Origin: Halovivax sp. | Lineage (GTDB): Archaea; Halobacteriota; Halobacteria; Halobacteriales; Natrialbaceae | Direction of reading: 5' to 3' | Assembly (NCBI GenBank): GCA_007119345.1 | Contig: SKPV01000147.1 | Location: 1 to 41,190, forward strand | DNA length: 41,190 bases | Shown: one piece after another, positions 8,417 through 15,837 of the stretch | How the letters are laid out: each line of letters opens with the position of its first letter | Numbering within the stretch: position 1 is the stretch's first letter | The notes under the pieces: model-generated | The model's database searches: none | What the model was told of the DNA's origin: nothing | The model's input: the letters and a program-made list of their open reading frames with translations, nothing else | Position numbers and translations under genes: made by a program

Positions 8417-9460
8417 TCACTCCGCCAGCCACTCGATCCACTCCCCGTAGGACTCGAACCGAGCGAGTCGGGTCTCCTCGACCGCGCCGCCGTCGAACGC
8501 GACGAGGCGGTACGTCGGGGTTCCCGGTCCCACGTCGGGATCGCCGGAGAGCCAGTACAGCGGTCGATCCCGCCCGATCGTCCGGAGGGTTTCTCGAAGG
8601 TCGGCGACCAGTTCGTCGTCGAGCTGGTAGCAGACGAGGGTGCTGTAGACGATCAGCGCGGCGGCGTCGGGCGCCCCGCGGCAGAGCCGCGGCACCGCCT
8701 CGACTAGATCCCCCTGCTCGACCGACGGCGGGTCGGCCCCGGCAACGTCGAGGGCGGCCTCCAGTCGTTCGTGCCGGCCGGGCTGGTCGGGCGGGATCAG
8801 CGCGTGGAGCCACTGCGCGTCCTCCGGGTCCGCGGGATCGAGGGGGTTCAGGTCGACGCCCCGCCGGGAGATGACGCTCGGAACGCGGTCCGGGAGCGGC
8901 GGGTCGCGATCGCCCCGAACGGCGGTCGAGAGCCCGACCGGCGAGTCGGGGTCGCCCGCCCGCCCGACGCCCGCGTACTCGTACCCGTACCGGTCCCAGT
9001 TGGCGTTCAGCCCCGCGCTCGCGCCGAGTTCGACCGTGGCCAGCCGCCGGCGACCCGCGAGCCGCGCGACGAACTCGAACGCCGGCAGGAGTACGACGGA
9101 CCGGCCGACGTCGTTCGTCTGGACGCTCCGCGTGCGGACGAGCTCCCGGATGCGATCCTCGTAGCGCGGACAGAAGTCCCGGAAGTGGTCGGCCGCCGCG
9201 CCGGCGCCCTCGCCGTCACCGTCGGGCGTCCGTCCGTCCCCCGCTCCGTAGTATCGCTCCAGCGGGTGATCGGCGCCGGAGCGGACCACCGCGTGGACCG
9301 CCGCGAGCAGGAGCTGCGGGGCGGTCTCGGGCGGCGCCGCCGACGCGAGTTCGAGAAGCCGCGGGTCGTCGGCCGCTACGCCGGCCAGCCGTTCGTACAG
9401 TGGCGAGACGTCGGCCGCCCAGGCGGCGTAGCGCTCGAAGGCGCTCGCGAGTTCGTCCAT
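8417..9460 (-). CDS. DUF2332 family protein
   Basis: This 347-residue protein matches the DUF2332 pattern: an N-terminal helical part (FERYAAWAADVSPLYERLA), a central VELGASAGLNANWDRY segment that resembles a Rossmann/methyltransferase glycine loop, followed by GVDLNPLDPADPEDAQWLHALIPPDQ, and a C-terminal WLSGDPDV region. The family is widespread in actinobacteria and haloarchaea; its biochemistry is not established, though the glycine-rich loop suggests nucleotide or SAM binding (inference). A loop of about 15 residues rich in Gly/Asp/Ala (DGRTPDGDGEGAGAA) looks like a lineage-specific insertion. Start ATG 9460 has a GGCTTTTCC element about 28 bases upstream. Confidence 0.82.
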   Translation of the reverse strand: MDELASAFERYAAWAADVSPLYERLAGVAADDPRLLELASAAPPETAPQLLLAAVHAVVRSGADHPLERYYGAGDGRTPDGDGEGAGAAADHFRDFCPRYEDRIRELVRTRSVQTNDVGRSVVLLPAFEFVARLAGRRRLATVELGASAGLNANWDRYGYEYAGVGRAGDPDSPVGLSTAVRGDRDPPLPDRVPSVISRRGVDLNPLDPADPEDAQWLHALIPPDQPGRHERLEAALDVAGADPPSVEQGDLVEAVPRLCRGAPDAAALIVYSTLVCYQLDDELVADLRETLRTIGRDRPLYWLSGDPDVGPGTPTYRLVAFDGGAVEETRLARFESYGEWIEWLAE

Positions 9461-9537
9461 CGATCCGATCGGTCATCCGAGCGAAGGAAAAGCCACCGAC
9501 TTCCCGATCGCAGACCCCGAACCCGACCGCGCGTCCC

Positions 9538-9819
9538 TCAGAGTCGTCGTTCGCCGAACAGCTCGTCCATCGAGGGGCCGCCGACCGATTCCCGCCCGGC
9601 CGTCTTCTCGACGCGTTCGGGCGGTTCGACCGCGCCGGATTCGAACACGGCCGGTGCGGGCTCGGCGGCGTCGGCCTCCGACGACTCGTCTGCGAGCGCG
9701 ATGATCTCGTCCGGGGATCCCACCTCGCAGTCGGCGAGGATCTCGTCCACCGCGGGCTCCGCGTCGAGCGCGGCGAACGCCTCCGTCGCGCACCGGCCGG
9801 CGGTCCGGTTTTGACTCAT
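9538..9819 (-). CDS. Small acidic protein, unknown function
   Basis: A 93-residue protein starts MSQNRTAGRCATEAFAALDA. The frame opens six codons earlier (MHRLGS), but a TATA-like A-tract at 9842-9855 is about 28 bases before ATG 9819, favouring this start. The N-terminal half is helical and the rest low in complexity (SSEADAAEPAPAVFESG), ending in a charged SMDELFGERRL tail that could be a docking peptide. No known domain is recognised. Composition and promoter spacing argue that it is real. Confidence 0.6.
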   Translation of the reverse strand: MSQNRTAGRCATEAFAALDAEPAVDEILADCEVGSPDEIIALADESSEADAAEPAPAVFESGAVEPPERVEKTAGRESVGGPSMDELFGERRL

Positions 9820-9841
9820 GGAACCAAGTCGGTGCACTATC

Positions 9842-9855
9842 CGTAAAAAATTACG
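9842..9855 (-). promoter_or_regulatory. A-tract hairpin / TATA region
   Basis: CGTAA-AAAA-TTACG is a perfect 5-bp inverted repeat around an A4 core. Read on the minus strand it supplies the A/T-rich element about 24-37 bases upstream of ATG 9819, so it is probably the TATA box of the 93-residue gene, and its symmetry could also serve as an operator. Confidence 0.45.
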
Positions 9856-9921
9856 TCAGACGCGTGACTGACGCGTACGAGCTAAAACCGGACGGACCGG
9901 CCGTCCGCGCCGGCTCCTGCC

Positions 9922-9971
9922 CCCGAACGTCTGTCGGCGGCGATTACGGCCCCGAACGTCTGTCGGCGGCG
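9922..9971. repeat. Direct repeat, two 21-bp copies 29 bp apart
   Basis: CCCGAACGTCTGTCGGCGGC occurs at 9922 and again at 9951. The surrounding stretch from 9856 to 10077 has no convincing gene: the open frames are Arg-rich with none of the acidic bias of this genome. A related pair is found at 32414 and 32441. Confidence 0.85.
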
Positions 9972-10077
9972 GCACTCGCAACCGACCGCCCGTGGCCGGC
10001 GATCGCTGCGATCGGCGTCCTCCCGGAGCCGGACCACGCACCCCGACTCCTCGCCGGCGATAGCATCCACGCCCGGA

Positions 10078-10734
10078 TTATCCGCCCGCGCCCTTCTCTC
10101 CGCGATCGCGGCCCATCGCCGCGCCCGGGAGTCGCGCGACCAGGCGTCCGACGTACCCCAGTTTGAGGAGTCCGATCTGGACCGAGAGCCCGACGACGAC
10201 CAGGCCCAGGAAGATCGGGTCCGCGGCGTCGAGCAACAGGGGATCGACGCTGGTGGCCGCCCGAGCCTCTTCGAACGCCTCCAGCGTGAGCGATCGGCTC
10301 GTCAGCGCGGCGCCGATCACCGACGTGAGGACGATCATCGTCGTGTGCGTCAGCACCATCCCGGCCAGCGCCACGGCGACGCCGATGCCGACGGCCGCGC
10401 CCCACTCGACGTACCAGGCGCCGTCGACCAGCACGGGGGCGAGGATCGTCAGCCCGATGTAGGTGCCGACGCCGAAGCCGATCGCCGCGACGGCGACCGA
10501 CAGCAACAGGTGCGCGGCGACGACGCCGACGACGATTCCCGCGGCGATGCCGACGGCGGAGGCGGCGACGCCGCCCACGCCGATCGCGGCGCCGACGGTC
10601 GGTGCGGCCAGGTAGCCGCCGCCGGCGCCCAACAGCGCGCCCATGAGCGCGACGCCGTACCGGGAGAGCGTCGCGCCGGCGATCAGGAGTACCGCGCCGA
10701 TCGCGACCGGCGCGACGACGGTTGCGTCTATCAT
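10078..10734 (-). CDS. Polytopic membrane protein (DUF4203/TMEM198-like)
   Basis: The 218-residue product has about seven hydrophobic helices rich in Gly and Ala, beginning almost at the N-terminus (VVAPVAIGAVLLIAGATLSRYG), and a short cytoplasmic tail ending RGEKGAGG. The pattern GxxLGAGGGYLAAP and the repeated GIAAGIVVGVVAAHLL helices resemble DUF4203/TMEM198-like proteins; that assignment is by appearance only. No transport signature or catalytic motif is visible. The gene stands alone, with a good TATA-like element 27-36 bases upstream, and is divergent from the PAPS-reductase-like gene. Confidence 0.75.
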   Translation of the reverse strand: MIDATVVAPVAIGAVLLIAGATLSRYGVALMGALLGAGGGYLAAPTVGAAIGVGGVAASAVGIAAGIVVGVVAAHLLLSVAVAAIGFGVGTYIGLTILAPVLVDGAWYVEWGAAVGIGVAVALAGMVLTHTTMIVLTSVIGAALTSRSLTLEAFEEARAATSVDPLLLDAADPIFLGLVVVGLSVQIGLLKLGYVGRLVARLPGAAMGRDRGEKGAGG

Positions 10735-11108
10735 GGGAAGTTCCTTCGTCCAGAGCAGGAAGTATCTTATGTCCGACAGTCACCACGTCGGGATCGTTCC
10801 GTCCGTCGACCGGTCGCTCGCCGCGTCCGGTCTTCAGGGGTGGTCCGATCCCCGAATCTCCGGACTCGTCCCCGACTCACGGACCCGTCGACGGTTCGTT
10901 TTCCCGCCCCGTGCACCGACCTCGCCCGGATTCGCCCGCGGGACGCGGAGGCGGGAAGGGCTCGACCGCGACCGGTCGGCTCCCGGTCGTTCTCAACCCT
11001 TGCGGGTCGCCGACACCACTTTTCTCATCGCCGGTGGCGTATCCGATAGCGTCAGCGCCTTCCGCAGGCGTAAGGAATTTACGACCCCTAATTACATATC
11101 ATTACACC
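10735..11108. other. Intergenic region between divergent genes
   Basis: This 374-base gap holds the two outward promoters: AGTATCTTAT at 10761-10770, read on the minus strand as ATAAGATACT, for the membrane-protein gene, and the A/T-rich GGAATTTACGA (about 11074-11084) for the gene starting at 11109. The middle is GC-rich with no frame resembling a local gene and no RNA-like structure I could recognise. Confidence 0.5.
10761..10770 (-). promoter_or_regulatory. TATA element of membrane-protein gene
   Basis: ATAAGATACT on the minus strand lies 27-36 bases before ATG 10734, a typical archaeal TATA position for a leaderless transcript. Confidence 0.5.
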
Positions 11109-12080
11109 ATGAGCACCGACACACCGGTTTCGGCGGACGTCGACTACGAGGACGGCGCGGACGAATCGCCCGCGGACTATCCGGCCCTTCAGGACAAGAT
11201 CGAGAAGGCGATCGAGGTGACGAGGGCGGGCCTCGAGCGCTACGAGAACCCGGCGGTGATGTGGACCGGCGGCAAGGACTCGACGCTCGTGCTCTACTTC
11301 GTGACGGAGGTCGCCGAGCAGTACGACCTGGAAGTCCCGCCGGCGATCTTCATCGACCACTACCAGCACTTCGACGAGATCCACGACTTCGTCGACACCT
11401 GGGCGAGCGAGTGGGGCGTCGAGGTGATCTACGCGCGCAACGAGGATATCGGCGAGTACGTCGACGCGAACGACCTCGAGCCGGGCGACGAGATCCCCGT
11501 CGACGAACTCTCGCCGCACAACCAGCACCACGTCGAGGAGATCCTCGAGTACGAGGACGACTCCTTCCCGTTCCTGCTCGACACGTACGCGGGCAACCAC
11601 CTCCTCAAGACCGTCGCGCTCAACGACGCGCTCGAGGAGTACGACGTCGACGGCGTGATCTCCGGCGTCCGCTGGGACGAACAGGAGGCCCGCGCGGACG
11701 AGACGTTCTTTTCGCCCCGTCACGACCCGGAGATCTACCCGCCCCACGACCGGATCCACCCGATCCTCCAGTTCGACGAGGCGGCCGTCTGGGACGCCTT
11801 CTGGAACTTCGTCGTGCCGGATACGGTAGAGGAGTTCCCCGACGACGGCTACGTGCCCGAGGGAGCCGACGATCTGCCGAGCGGCCTCGATCCCGCCGAC
11901 ACGCCCGTCTCCCCGAAGTACTGGGAGGGCTTCCGGTCGCTCGGCAGCGAGATCAGCACCGAAAAGAGCGACGACGAGCCCGCCTGGCTCCAGGACCTCG
12001 AGGGAACCACCGAGCGAGCGGGTCGCGCCCAGGACAAGGAGGACCTGATGGAGCGACTGCGCGACCTGGGCTACATGTAG
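11109..12080 (+). CDS. PAPS reductase / CysD-like adenine-nucleotide hydrolase-fold protein
   Basis: A 323-residue protein with the PP-loop TGGKDST at residues 53-59, the nucleotide-binding signature of the PAPS reductase, sulfate adenylyltransferase subunit 2 (CysD) and tRNA-thiolation superfamily. The later SGVRWDEQEAR and SPRHDPEIYPPHDRIHPILQF segments match the CysD/CysH core. The CysH catalytic ECGxH tail is absent: the C-terminus is an acidic extension ending RLRDLGYM. It therefore is unlikely to be a genuine PAPS reductase; an adenylyl-activating or DndC-like role is possible. No partner (CysN, sulfite reductase) is nearby. ATG 11109 follows an A/T-rich stretch by about 25 bases. Confidence 0.87.
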   Translation: MSTDTPVSADVDYEDGADESPADYPALQDKIEKAIEVTRAGLERYENPAVMWTGGKDSTLVLYFVTEVAEQYDLEVPPAIFIDHYQHFDEIHDFVDTWASEWGVEVIYARNEDIGEYVDANDLEPGDEIPVDELSPHNQHHVEEILEYEDDSFPFLLDTYAGNHLLKTVALNDALEEYDVDGVISGVRWDEQEARADETFFSPRHDPEIYPPHDRIHPILQFDEAAVWDAFWNFVVPDTVEEFPDDGYVPEGADDLPSGLDPADTPVSPKYWEGFRSLGSEISTEKSDDEPAWLQDLEGTTERAGRAQDKEDLMERLRDLGYM

Positions 12081-12125
12081 CCGGGCCGGTCGTCGGTCCC
12101 CGGCCCGCGAACGAGCCGATCGCGG

Positions 12126-12764
12126 TTACGAGTCGTCCCCGCTATCCGGCGACGGGCGGACGAGGTTCGCGAGCGCGACCAGAAGCCCGAGGAACCAGCC
12201 GGTCGAGACGGAGAAGCCGAACCACATCCCGGCGTAGGCGGCGCCCTCCAGCTCGTAGTTCTCCCGAAGGAACTCGTTGGCCCCGCCGACGAACAGGACG
12301 TTGTCGAGCAGCCAGGCGGCGAAGTCGTAGCTCGGCTCGAGGACGTACGGTTCGAGCGACGGCGTGACGAGCGCCGCGACGACCGGCGGAAGGAAGATGG
12401 CCGTCATGGCGAACGGGTACGCCAGCAGGACGGTGGTCGCCCGGCCGCCGTACTTCGAGCTGACCGCGGCGATGGTGGTCGAGACGACCGCGACGCTGCT
12501 GGCCGCCGCGACGGCCAGGAACGAGTTCCACGGCAGTTCCAGGTAGGCGACGAGGCTCAACAACCCCCAGATCACGATCGCCAGAACGGTGACGCCGACG
12601 ACCCCGAGCCGGGTCGCCGTCGAGTCCAGCTTCGATGCGTAAAACCGGGTCGCGAGACCGAACACGGCGAGCGGGTAGAGCACGAGGAGGCCGAGGGCGC
12701 CGATCAGGTACCAGCCGTAGTAGGTGATGGCCTGCGGCAGCGTTTCGGGCTTCCACTTCCCCAT
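12126..12764 (-). CDS. Membrane protein, unknown function
   Basis: A 212-residue protein with about five transmembrane helices (for example YYGWYLIGALGLLVLYPLAV, LGVVGVTVLAIVIWGLLSLV and STGWFLGLLVALANLV) and a long extracytoplasmic loop (TPSLEPYVLEPSYDFAAWLL...ENYELEGAAY). No family is recognised. The frame remains open to 13145, but the upstream residues are Arg/Gly-rich and the hydrophobic protein starts at MGKWKPETLPQ, so ATG 12764 is chosen. It ends convergently 45 bases from the CysD-like gene. Confidence 0.75.
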   Translation of the reverse strand: MGKWKPETLPQAITYYGWYLIGALGLLVLYPLAVFGLATRFYASKLDSTATRLGVVGVTVLAIVIWGLLSLVAYLELPWNSFLAVAAASSVAVVSTTIAAVSSKYGGRATTVLLAYPFAMTAIFLPPVVAALVTPSLEPYVLEPSYDFAAWLLDNVLFVGGANEFLRENYELEGAAYAGMWFGFSVSTGWFLGLLVALANLVRPSPDSGDDS

Positions 12765-13041
12765 GACCGAGTGACCTCGGCCGCGTTGGCGGGGGAAGAC
12801 GATCTCCATCCACGCCCCGTGCAGCCTCGCGAGATCGATCTTCACCGCGCCGACGATGCCGACGCGGCCGCGGGTCCCTGCGCGGGTTGACATACCCGAC
12901 TTCTCCAACCGGTGTACCGTAAACTTTCCTGTGCTTCGTGATGGGATGACAGATCGTCCCCCGGGTCCCCGAGCGCGCTCTCGCTCGGCACCGTCCCCGG
13001 CTTCGAAACCCACAAACACCGGCCCCCCGAATCCCCGATCG

Positions 13042-13950
13042 ATGGAACCACTCGAGCGGTATCGACCGATCGTCGACGACTTCGACGCCTTCCTCGAGGC
13101 GTGCGAGCGACCGCTCGGCACGGCGGTGCGGGTCAACGCGATCAAGGCGACGCCCGAGCGAGCGACGGCGACTCTCGAGGAGGAGGGCGTCGGCTACGAG
13201 CAGGCCGAGTGGCACCCGCGAGTGCTCCGCCTGGAGACGGCCTCGCCGGGGGCGACCTGGGCGTCGTTCCACGGCTTCACCCACGGTCAGGAGGAGGTGT
13301 CGGTCGTCCCGCCGATCGTGCTGGACCCGCAACCGGGCGAGACCGTCTGGGACTGCTGTGCCGCGCCGGGCGGGAAGGCGACCCAGCTCGCGGCGCTGAT
13401 GGACGACCGCGGAACGGTCGTGGCCAACGACAACAACCTCGGGCGGCTCTCGGCGCTGCGGTTCAACGCCGAACGCCTCGGGGCGACGGCGCTCGCCGTC
13501 ACCAACGCCGACGCGCGCAACTACTCGCTCGCGCCGTTCGACTTCGAGGCGTTCGACCGCGCGCTCGTCGATGTCCCGTGTTCGTGCGAGGGGACGATCC
13601 GGAAGAACCCGGACGCGCTCGACGAGTGGTCCGAGCACGGCGTCCGTTCGATCGCGGGCGTCCAGAAGGGTATCCTGCGTCGGGCCGTCCAGGCCACCCG
13701 CGAGGGCGGCACCGTCGTCTACTCGACGTGCACCTTCGCGCCCGAGGAGAACGAAGCGGTGGTCGACCACGTCCTCGGCGAGGAGGACTGCCGGGTGGTC
13801 CCGTTCGACCTGGCGCTCGAGCACTCCCCGGGCGTGACGAGCTGGGACGGCGAGGCGTTCGATCCCGCCCTCGCGGACGCGGCCAGGATCTACCCGCACC
13901 AGAACGACACCGGCGGCTTCTTCGTCGCGAAACTGGAGGTGACCGGCTGA
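13042..13950 (+). CDS. RNA (cytosine-C5)-methyltransferase, NOL1/NOP2/Sun family
   Basis: This 302-residue enzyme transfers methyl from S-adenosylmethionine to C5 of cytosine in tRNA or rRNA. The SAM loop is CCAAPGGKAT (residues 105-114), the releasing Cys is in DVPCSCEGT (C180), and the catalytic Cys is in YSTCTFAPEENE (C230), all at family spacing. The N-terminus (RVNAIKATPERA) is the short linker domain of archaeal members; there is no C-terminal PUA domain, which bacterial RsmF-type enzymes carry. The next gene starts within its stop codon (TGATG) and encodes a PUA-like protein, so the missing domain is probably supplied in trans. Confidence 0.94.
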   Translation: MEPLERYRPIVDDFDAFLEACERPLGTAVRVNAIKATPERATATLEEEGVGYEQAEWHPRVLRLETASPGATWASFHGFTHGQEEVSVVPPIVLDPQPGETVWDCCAAPGGKATQLAALMDDRGTVVANDNNLGRLSALRFNAERLGATALAVTNADARNYSLAPFDFEAFDRALVDVPCSCEGTIRKNPDALDEWSEHGVRSIAGVQKGILRRAVQATREGGTVVYSTCTFAPEENEAVVDHVLGEEDCRVVPFDLALEHSPGVTSWDGEAFDPALADAARIYPHQNDTGGFFVAKLEVTG

Positions 13951-14504
13951 TGGCGGGGGACGATTCGGTCGACGACCCGGAGTCGATCGAACCGGAAAAT
14001 CTCGTCGAGAACGACGGTCAGCGCTTCGATCGCCTTCCCGAGACGCCGGCCGAGCGCACCGTCGCGGGTCGGGTCTCCCGACGCGAGGTGCTTGACTACT
14101 ACGAGGAGCGCTTCGGGATTTCCCCGGAGACGTTCGCCGATCACACCTTCTGGGAGAAAGGCGCCGGCAAGATCTGGGTGTACGCGGGCGAGGCACCGTC
14201 GCCGACCGAGGTCGAGGCGCTCGGGATGCTCTGCCTGCGGACGCGCCAGGAGCACTGGAAACCCACCACCGACTTCGCCCAGCGGTTCGGCCGAGTCGCC
14301 ACGCGCTGCGTGATCGACCTCGACCGCCCGTCGGCCCGCCGGTTCGCCGCCGGCGAGGACCAGGAACTCGACTGGGATGGCGACTGGGGGTACCTGATCG
14401 CCGCGCACGACGTGGCTGGCGAGCGCGAGCCGCTGGGAATCGGCCTCTACGTCCACGGGGAGTTGCGGTCGCTGATCCCGAAGGGTCGGCGGCGGGAGCT
14501 GTAG
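13950..14504 (+). CDS. PUA-like RNA-binding partner protein (DUF7122-like)
   Basis: The 184-residue product starts with 30 acidic residues (DDSVDDPESIEPENLVE), then GRVSRREVLDYYEERFGISPETF, which resembles the linker region preceding PUA domains in RsmF/NSUN-type enzymes, then a beta-rich C-terminal half (KIWVYAGEAPSPTEVEALGMLCLRT... WGYLIAAHDV... LGIGLYVHGELRSLIPKGRR), where GIGLYVHGELRSLIPK looks like a PUA ending. It overlaps the methyltransferase stop by one base, giving translational coupling. I infer that it helps that enzyme recognise its RNA. The exact DUF number is from memory and less certain than the PUA-like fold. Confidence 0.75.
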   Translation: MAGDDSVDDPESIEPENLVENDGQRFDRLPETPAERTVAGRVSRREVLDYYEERFGISPETFADHTFWEKGAGKIWVYAGEAPSPTEVEALGMLCLRTRQEHWKPTTDFAQRFGRVATRCVIDLDRPSARRFAAGEDQELDWDGDWGYLIAAHDVAGEREPLGIGLYVHGELRSLIPKGRRREL

Positions 14505-14763
14505 CAGTAGATCGGCGCACGACTTCTTTCTACCGTCTCGCACCTGGAACTGAAACGGGCGATTTGGTAGCGACGTCTGCGTATTGACCACCGGATGTTC
14601 TATCCGAACTGGAGGGTTCGGAAGATCGGGCTGCATACAGGACGCGAATGCAGTACAAACCGAGAGCCGGTCTTCGAAGGGATGCTGATCGATCAGTACA
14701 GATTCGGAATCGAACAGTCCGATCACAGTACTGTTGATTCAAATATCAGAATATTCCGGTCAA

Positions 14764-14937
14764 ATGCACCAAGAACGCTATCGAAAGAGCGTCGAGATTG
14801 CGTTGATCATATTGGGTACGCTACAGGCTGGATACGGCGGCTGGCACGCCGATTATCTGGTCATGATGCTCGGATCCGTCTATGCGATTATCGGCGGAAC
14901 GTTGCTCGGAACGCGGTTCAGCCTCGACGGTCGGTAG
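14764..14937 (+). CDS. Tiny two-helix membrane protein (57 aa)
   Basis: The 57-residue frame MHQERYRKSVEIALIILGTL... contains two hydrophobic helices joined by a short polar turn (GGWHADY), ending in GTRFSLDGR. A TATA-like CAAATATCA at 14740-14748 lies about 20 bases before the ATG, supporting this start over the TTG at 14734. No family is recognised. It lies in a more A+T-rich block than the flanking genes and is followed by 367 bases without a clear gene. Confidence 0.6.
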   Translation: MHQERYRKSVEIALIILGTLQAGYGGWHADYLVMMLGSVYAIIGGTLLGTRFSLDGR

Positions 14938-15304
14938 AACTGGCTACTGAACGGGGGTTCACCTGTTTCGGCGAGAAACAAACGGAGCCGCCGTGCTGAA
15001 CTCATCCGCTGTATCTTGCACGCCGTGTTTGTCAGGCACCGATATAAACGATCCATCGGTGAATGATTGGATCCACGACTTCATATTCGATGCCGAACAT
15101 CTGTATTCCACTTTTCGAAATACGTGGCGAGAACGTTGTACGAACTACTGCGTGTTCTGGGCAGAGTGCTATCAATCACTCCTGAAGGCCTAAACAACGC
15201 CTGATGAAGTTGGGATGAAAAGAAATAACTGAGATAATGTTACCTCTTCGATTTATTCGGGGATGAAGTGAGGTTTTAAGCTGAGGATGTCGTATCCATT
15301 TTTG
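14938..15304. other. A+T-rich intergenic stretch, no gene seen
   Basis: No open frame here has the acidic bias of the genome. A minus-strand frame ending with IEYEVVDPIIHRWIVYIGA near 15042 is the best but lacks a normal start. The right end holds GGTTTTAAGC (15272-15281), the probable TATA box of the following gene. The texture suggests decayed sequence. Confidence 0.4.
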
Positions 15305-15514
15305 ATGGATCGAGACGATTTGCCTACGGATGCTGAGGATACCGAGTCCGATGAGCCCACCCTCTCGGATCGGATTGAAGCCTCTGACGACTTCAGGACG
15401 GCACTTGAACAGTCAACCGGGATCGTCGTCCAGCATCGTCGAATCTTCCTTTTGCTCGTGATCGGCAGTTTGCTCCTCGCAGCGATTCTAATCGGCTACC
15501 CCTTCTTCCGATGA
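15305..15514 (+). CDS. Small single-pass membrane protein (69 aa)
   Basis: The 69-residue product has an acidic N-terminal half (MDRDDLPTDAEDTESDEPTL) and a single C-terminal helix (IFLLLVIGSLLLAAILIGYP) ending PFFR. This is a tail-anchored topology with the acidic domain probably cytoplasmic. The frame opens at 15287 (MSYPFL), but ATG 15305 lies about 27 bases after GGTTTTAAGC, so a leaderless start there is preferred. Function unknown. Confidence 0.6.
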   Translation: MDRDDLPTDAEDTESDEPTLSDRIEASDDFRTALEQSTGIVVQHRRIFLLLVIGSLLLAAILIGYPFFR

Positions 15515-15837
15515 TACTATGAATCATCGTCGAAGTGATGGAAGTGACGGCTGCCCTAATCGGTCCATCATCAGCCCGACCCGATCCCGAATGCGGGTAC
15601 TCGGCAGTTCGGCCAGAGTCTGCTGAATCCATAGCGCGACTGTGACACGAGATCCTGGTCGATTTTCGGCGATTGAGGTCGTTCACTACAGATTATTCGG
15701 TCAACACCTCGTTGGGTAACGGGAACCTTTTTCCACGAGCCGATCGTTTCGCGTTGATAAGGGCATGGCACGCTGGGACCCAGCCAAAACTCTCCCTGCG
15801 TCTCTCGATCTCCAGTACTCACCACCTGCACCCGATC
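15515..15837. other. Intergenic region with gene remnant
   Basis: The 323 bases between the small membrane protein and the histidine kinase carry the minus-strand remnant at 15524-15682 and, on the plus strand, the upstream region of the kinase (ACCTTTTTCCACG near 15724-15736 and TTGATAAGGG near 15754 are the only promoter-like runs). No RNA gene is seen. Confidence 0.5.
15524..15682 (-). pseudogene. Remnant of an unidentified gene (C-terminal part)
   Basis: A 52-codon frame with no start codon until near its end reads SRVTVALWIQQTLAELPSTR and continues through RIRDRVGLMMDRLGQPSLPSLRR to a stop at 15524-15526. It has the amphipathic helical texture of a real protein, but a TGA lies immediately upstream and no frame there continues it. 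It resembles a second remnant at 20961-21059 (LALxVQDTLNELP). I take both as decayed copies of one haloarchaeal family, identity unknown. Confidence 0.4.

Noticed and set aside
9864..10166. 100-residue plus-strand frame between the small acidic gene and the membrane protein
   Set aside because: Basic and Pro-rich, covers the direct repeats and runs into the opposite gene; no promoter or family pattern.
12142..14520. 792-residue minus-strand frame across the methyltransferase pair
   Set aside because: Shadow frame: Arg/Pro-rich and opposite two well-supported genes.
14938..15200. Possible insertion-sequence tail or short gene in the A+T-rich gap
   Set aside because: GTGCTGAA-type words appear here and near 21578, but no terminal inverted repeats, target duplications or transposase fragment could be shown.
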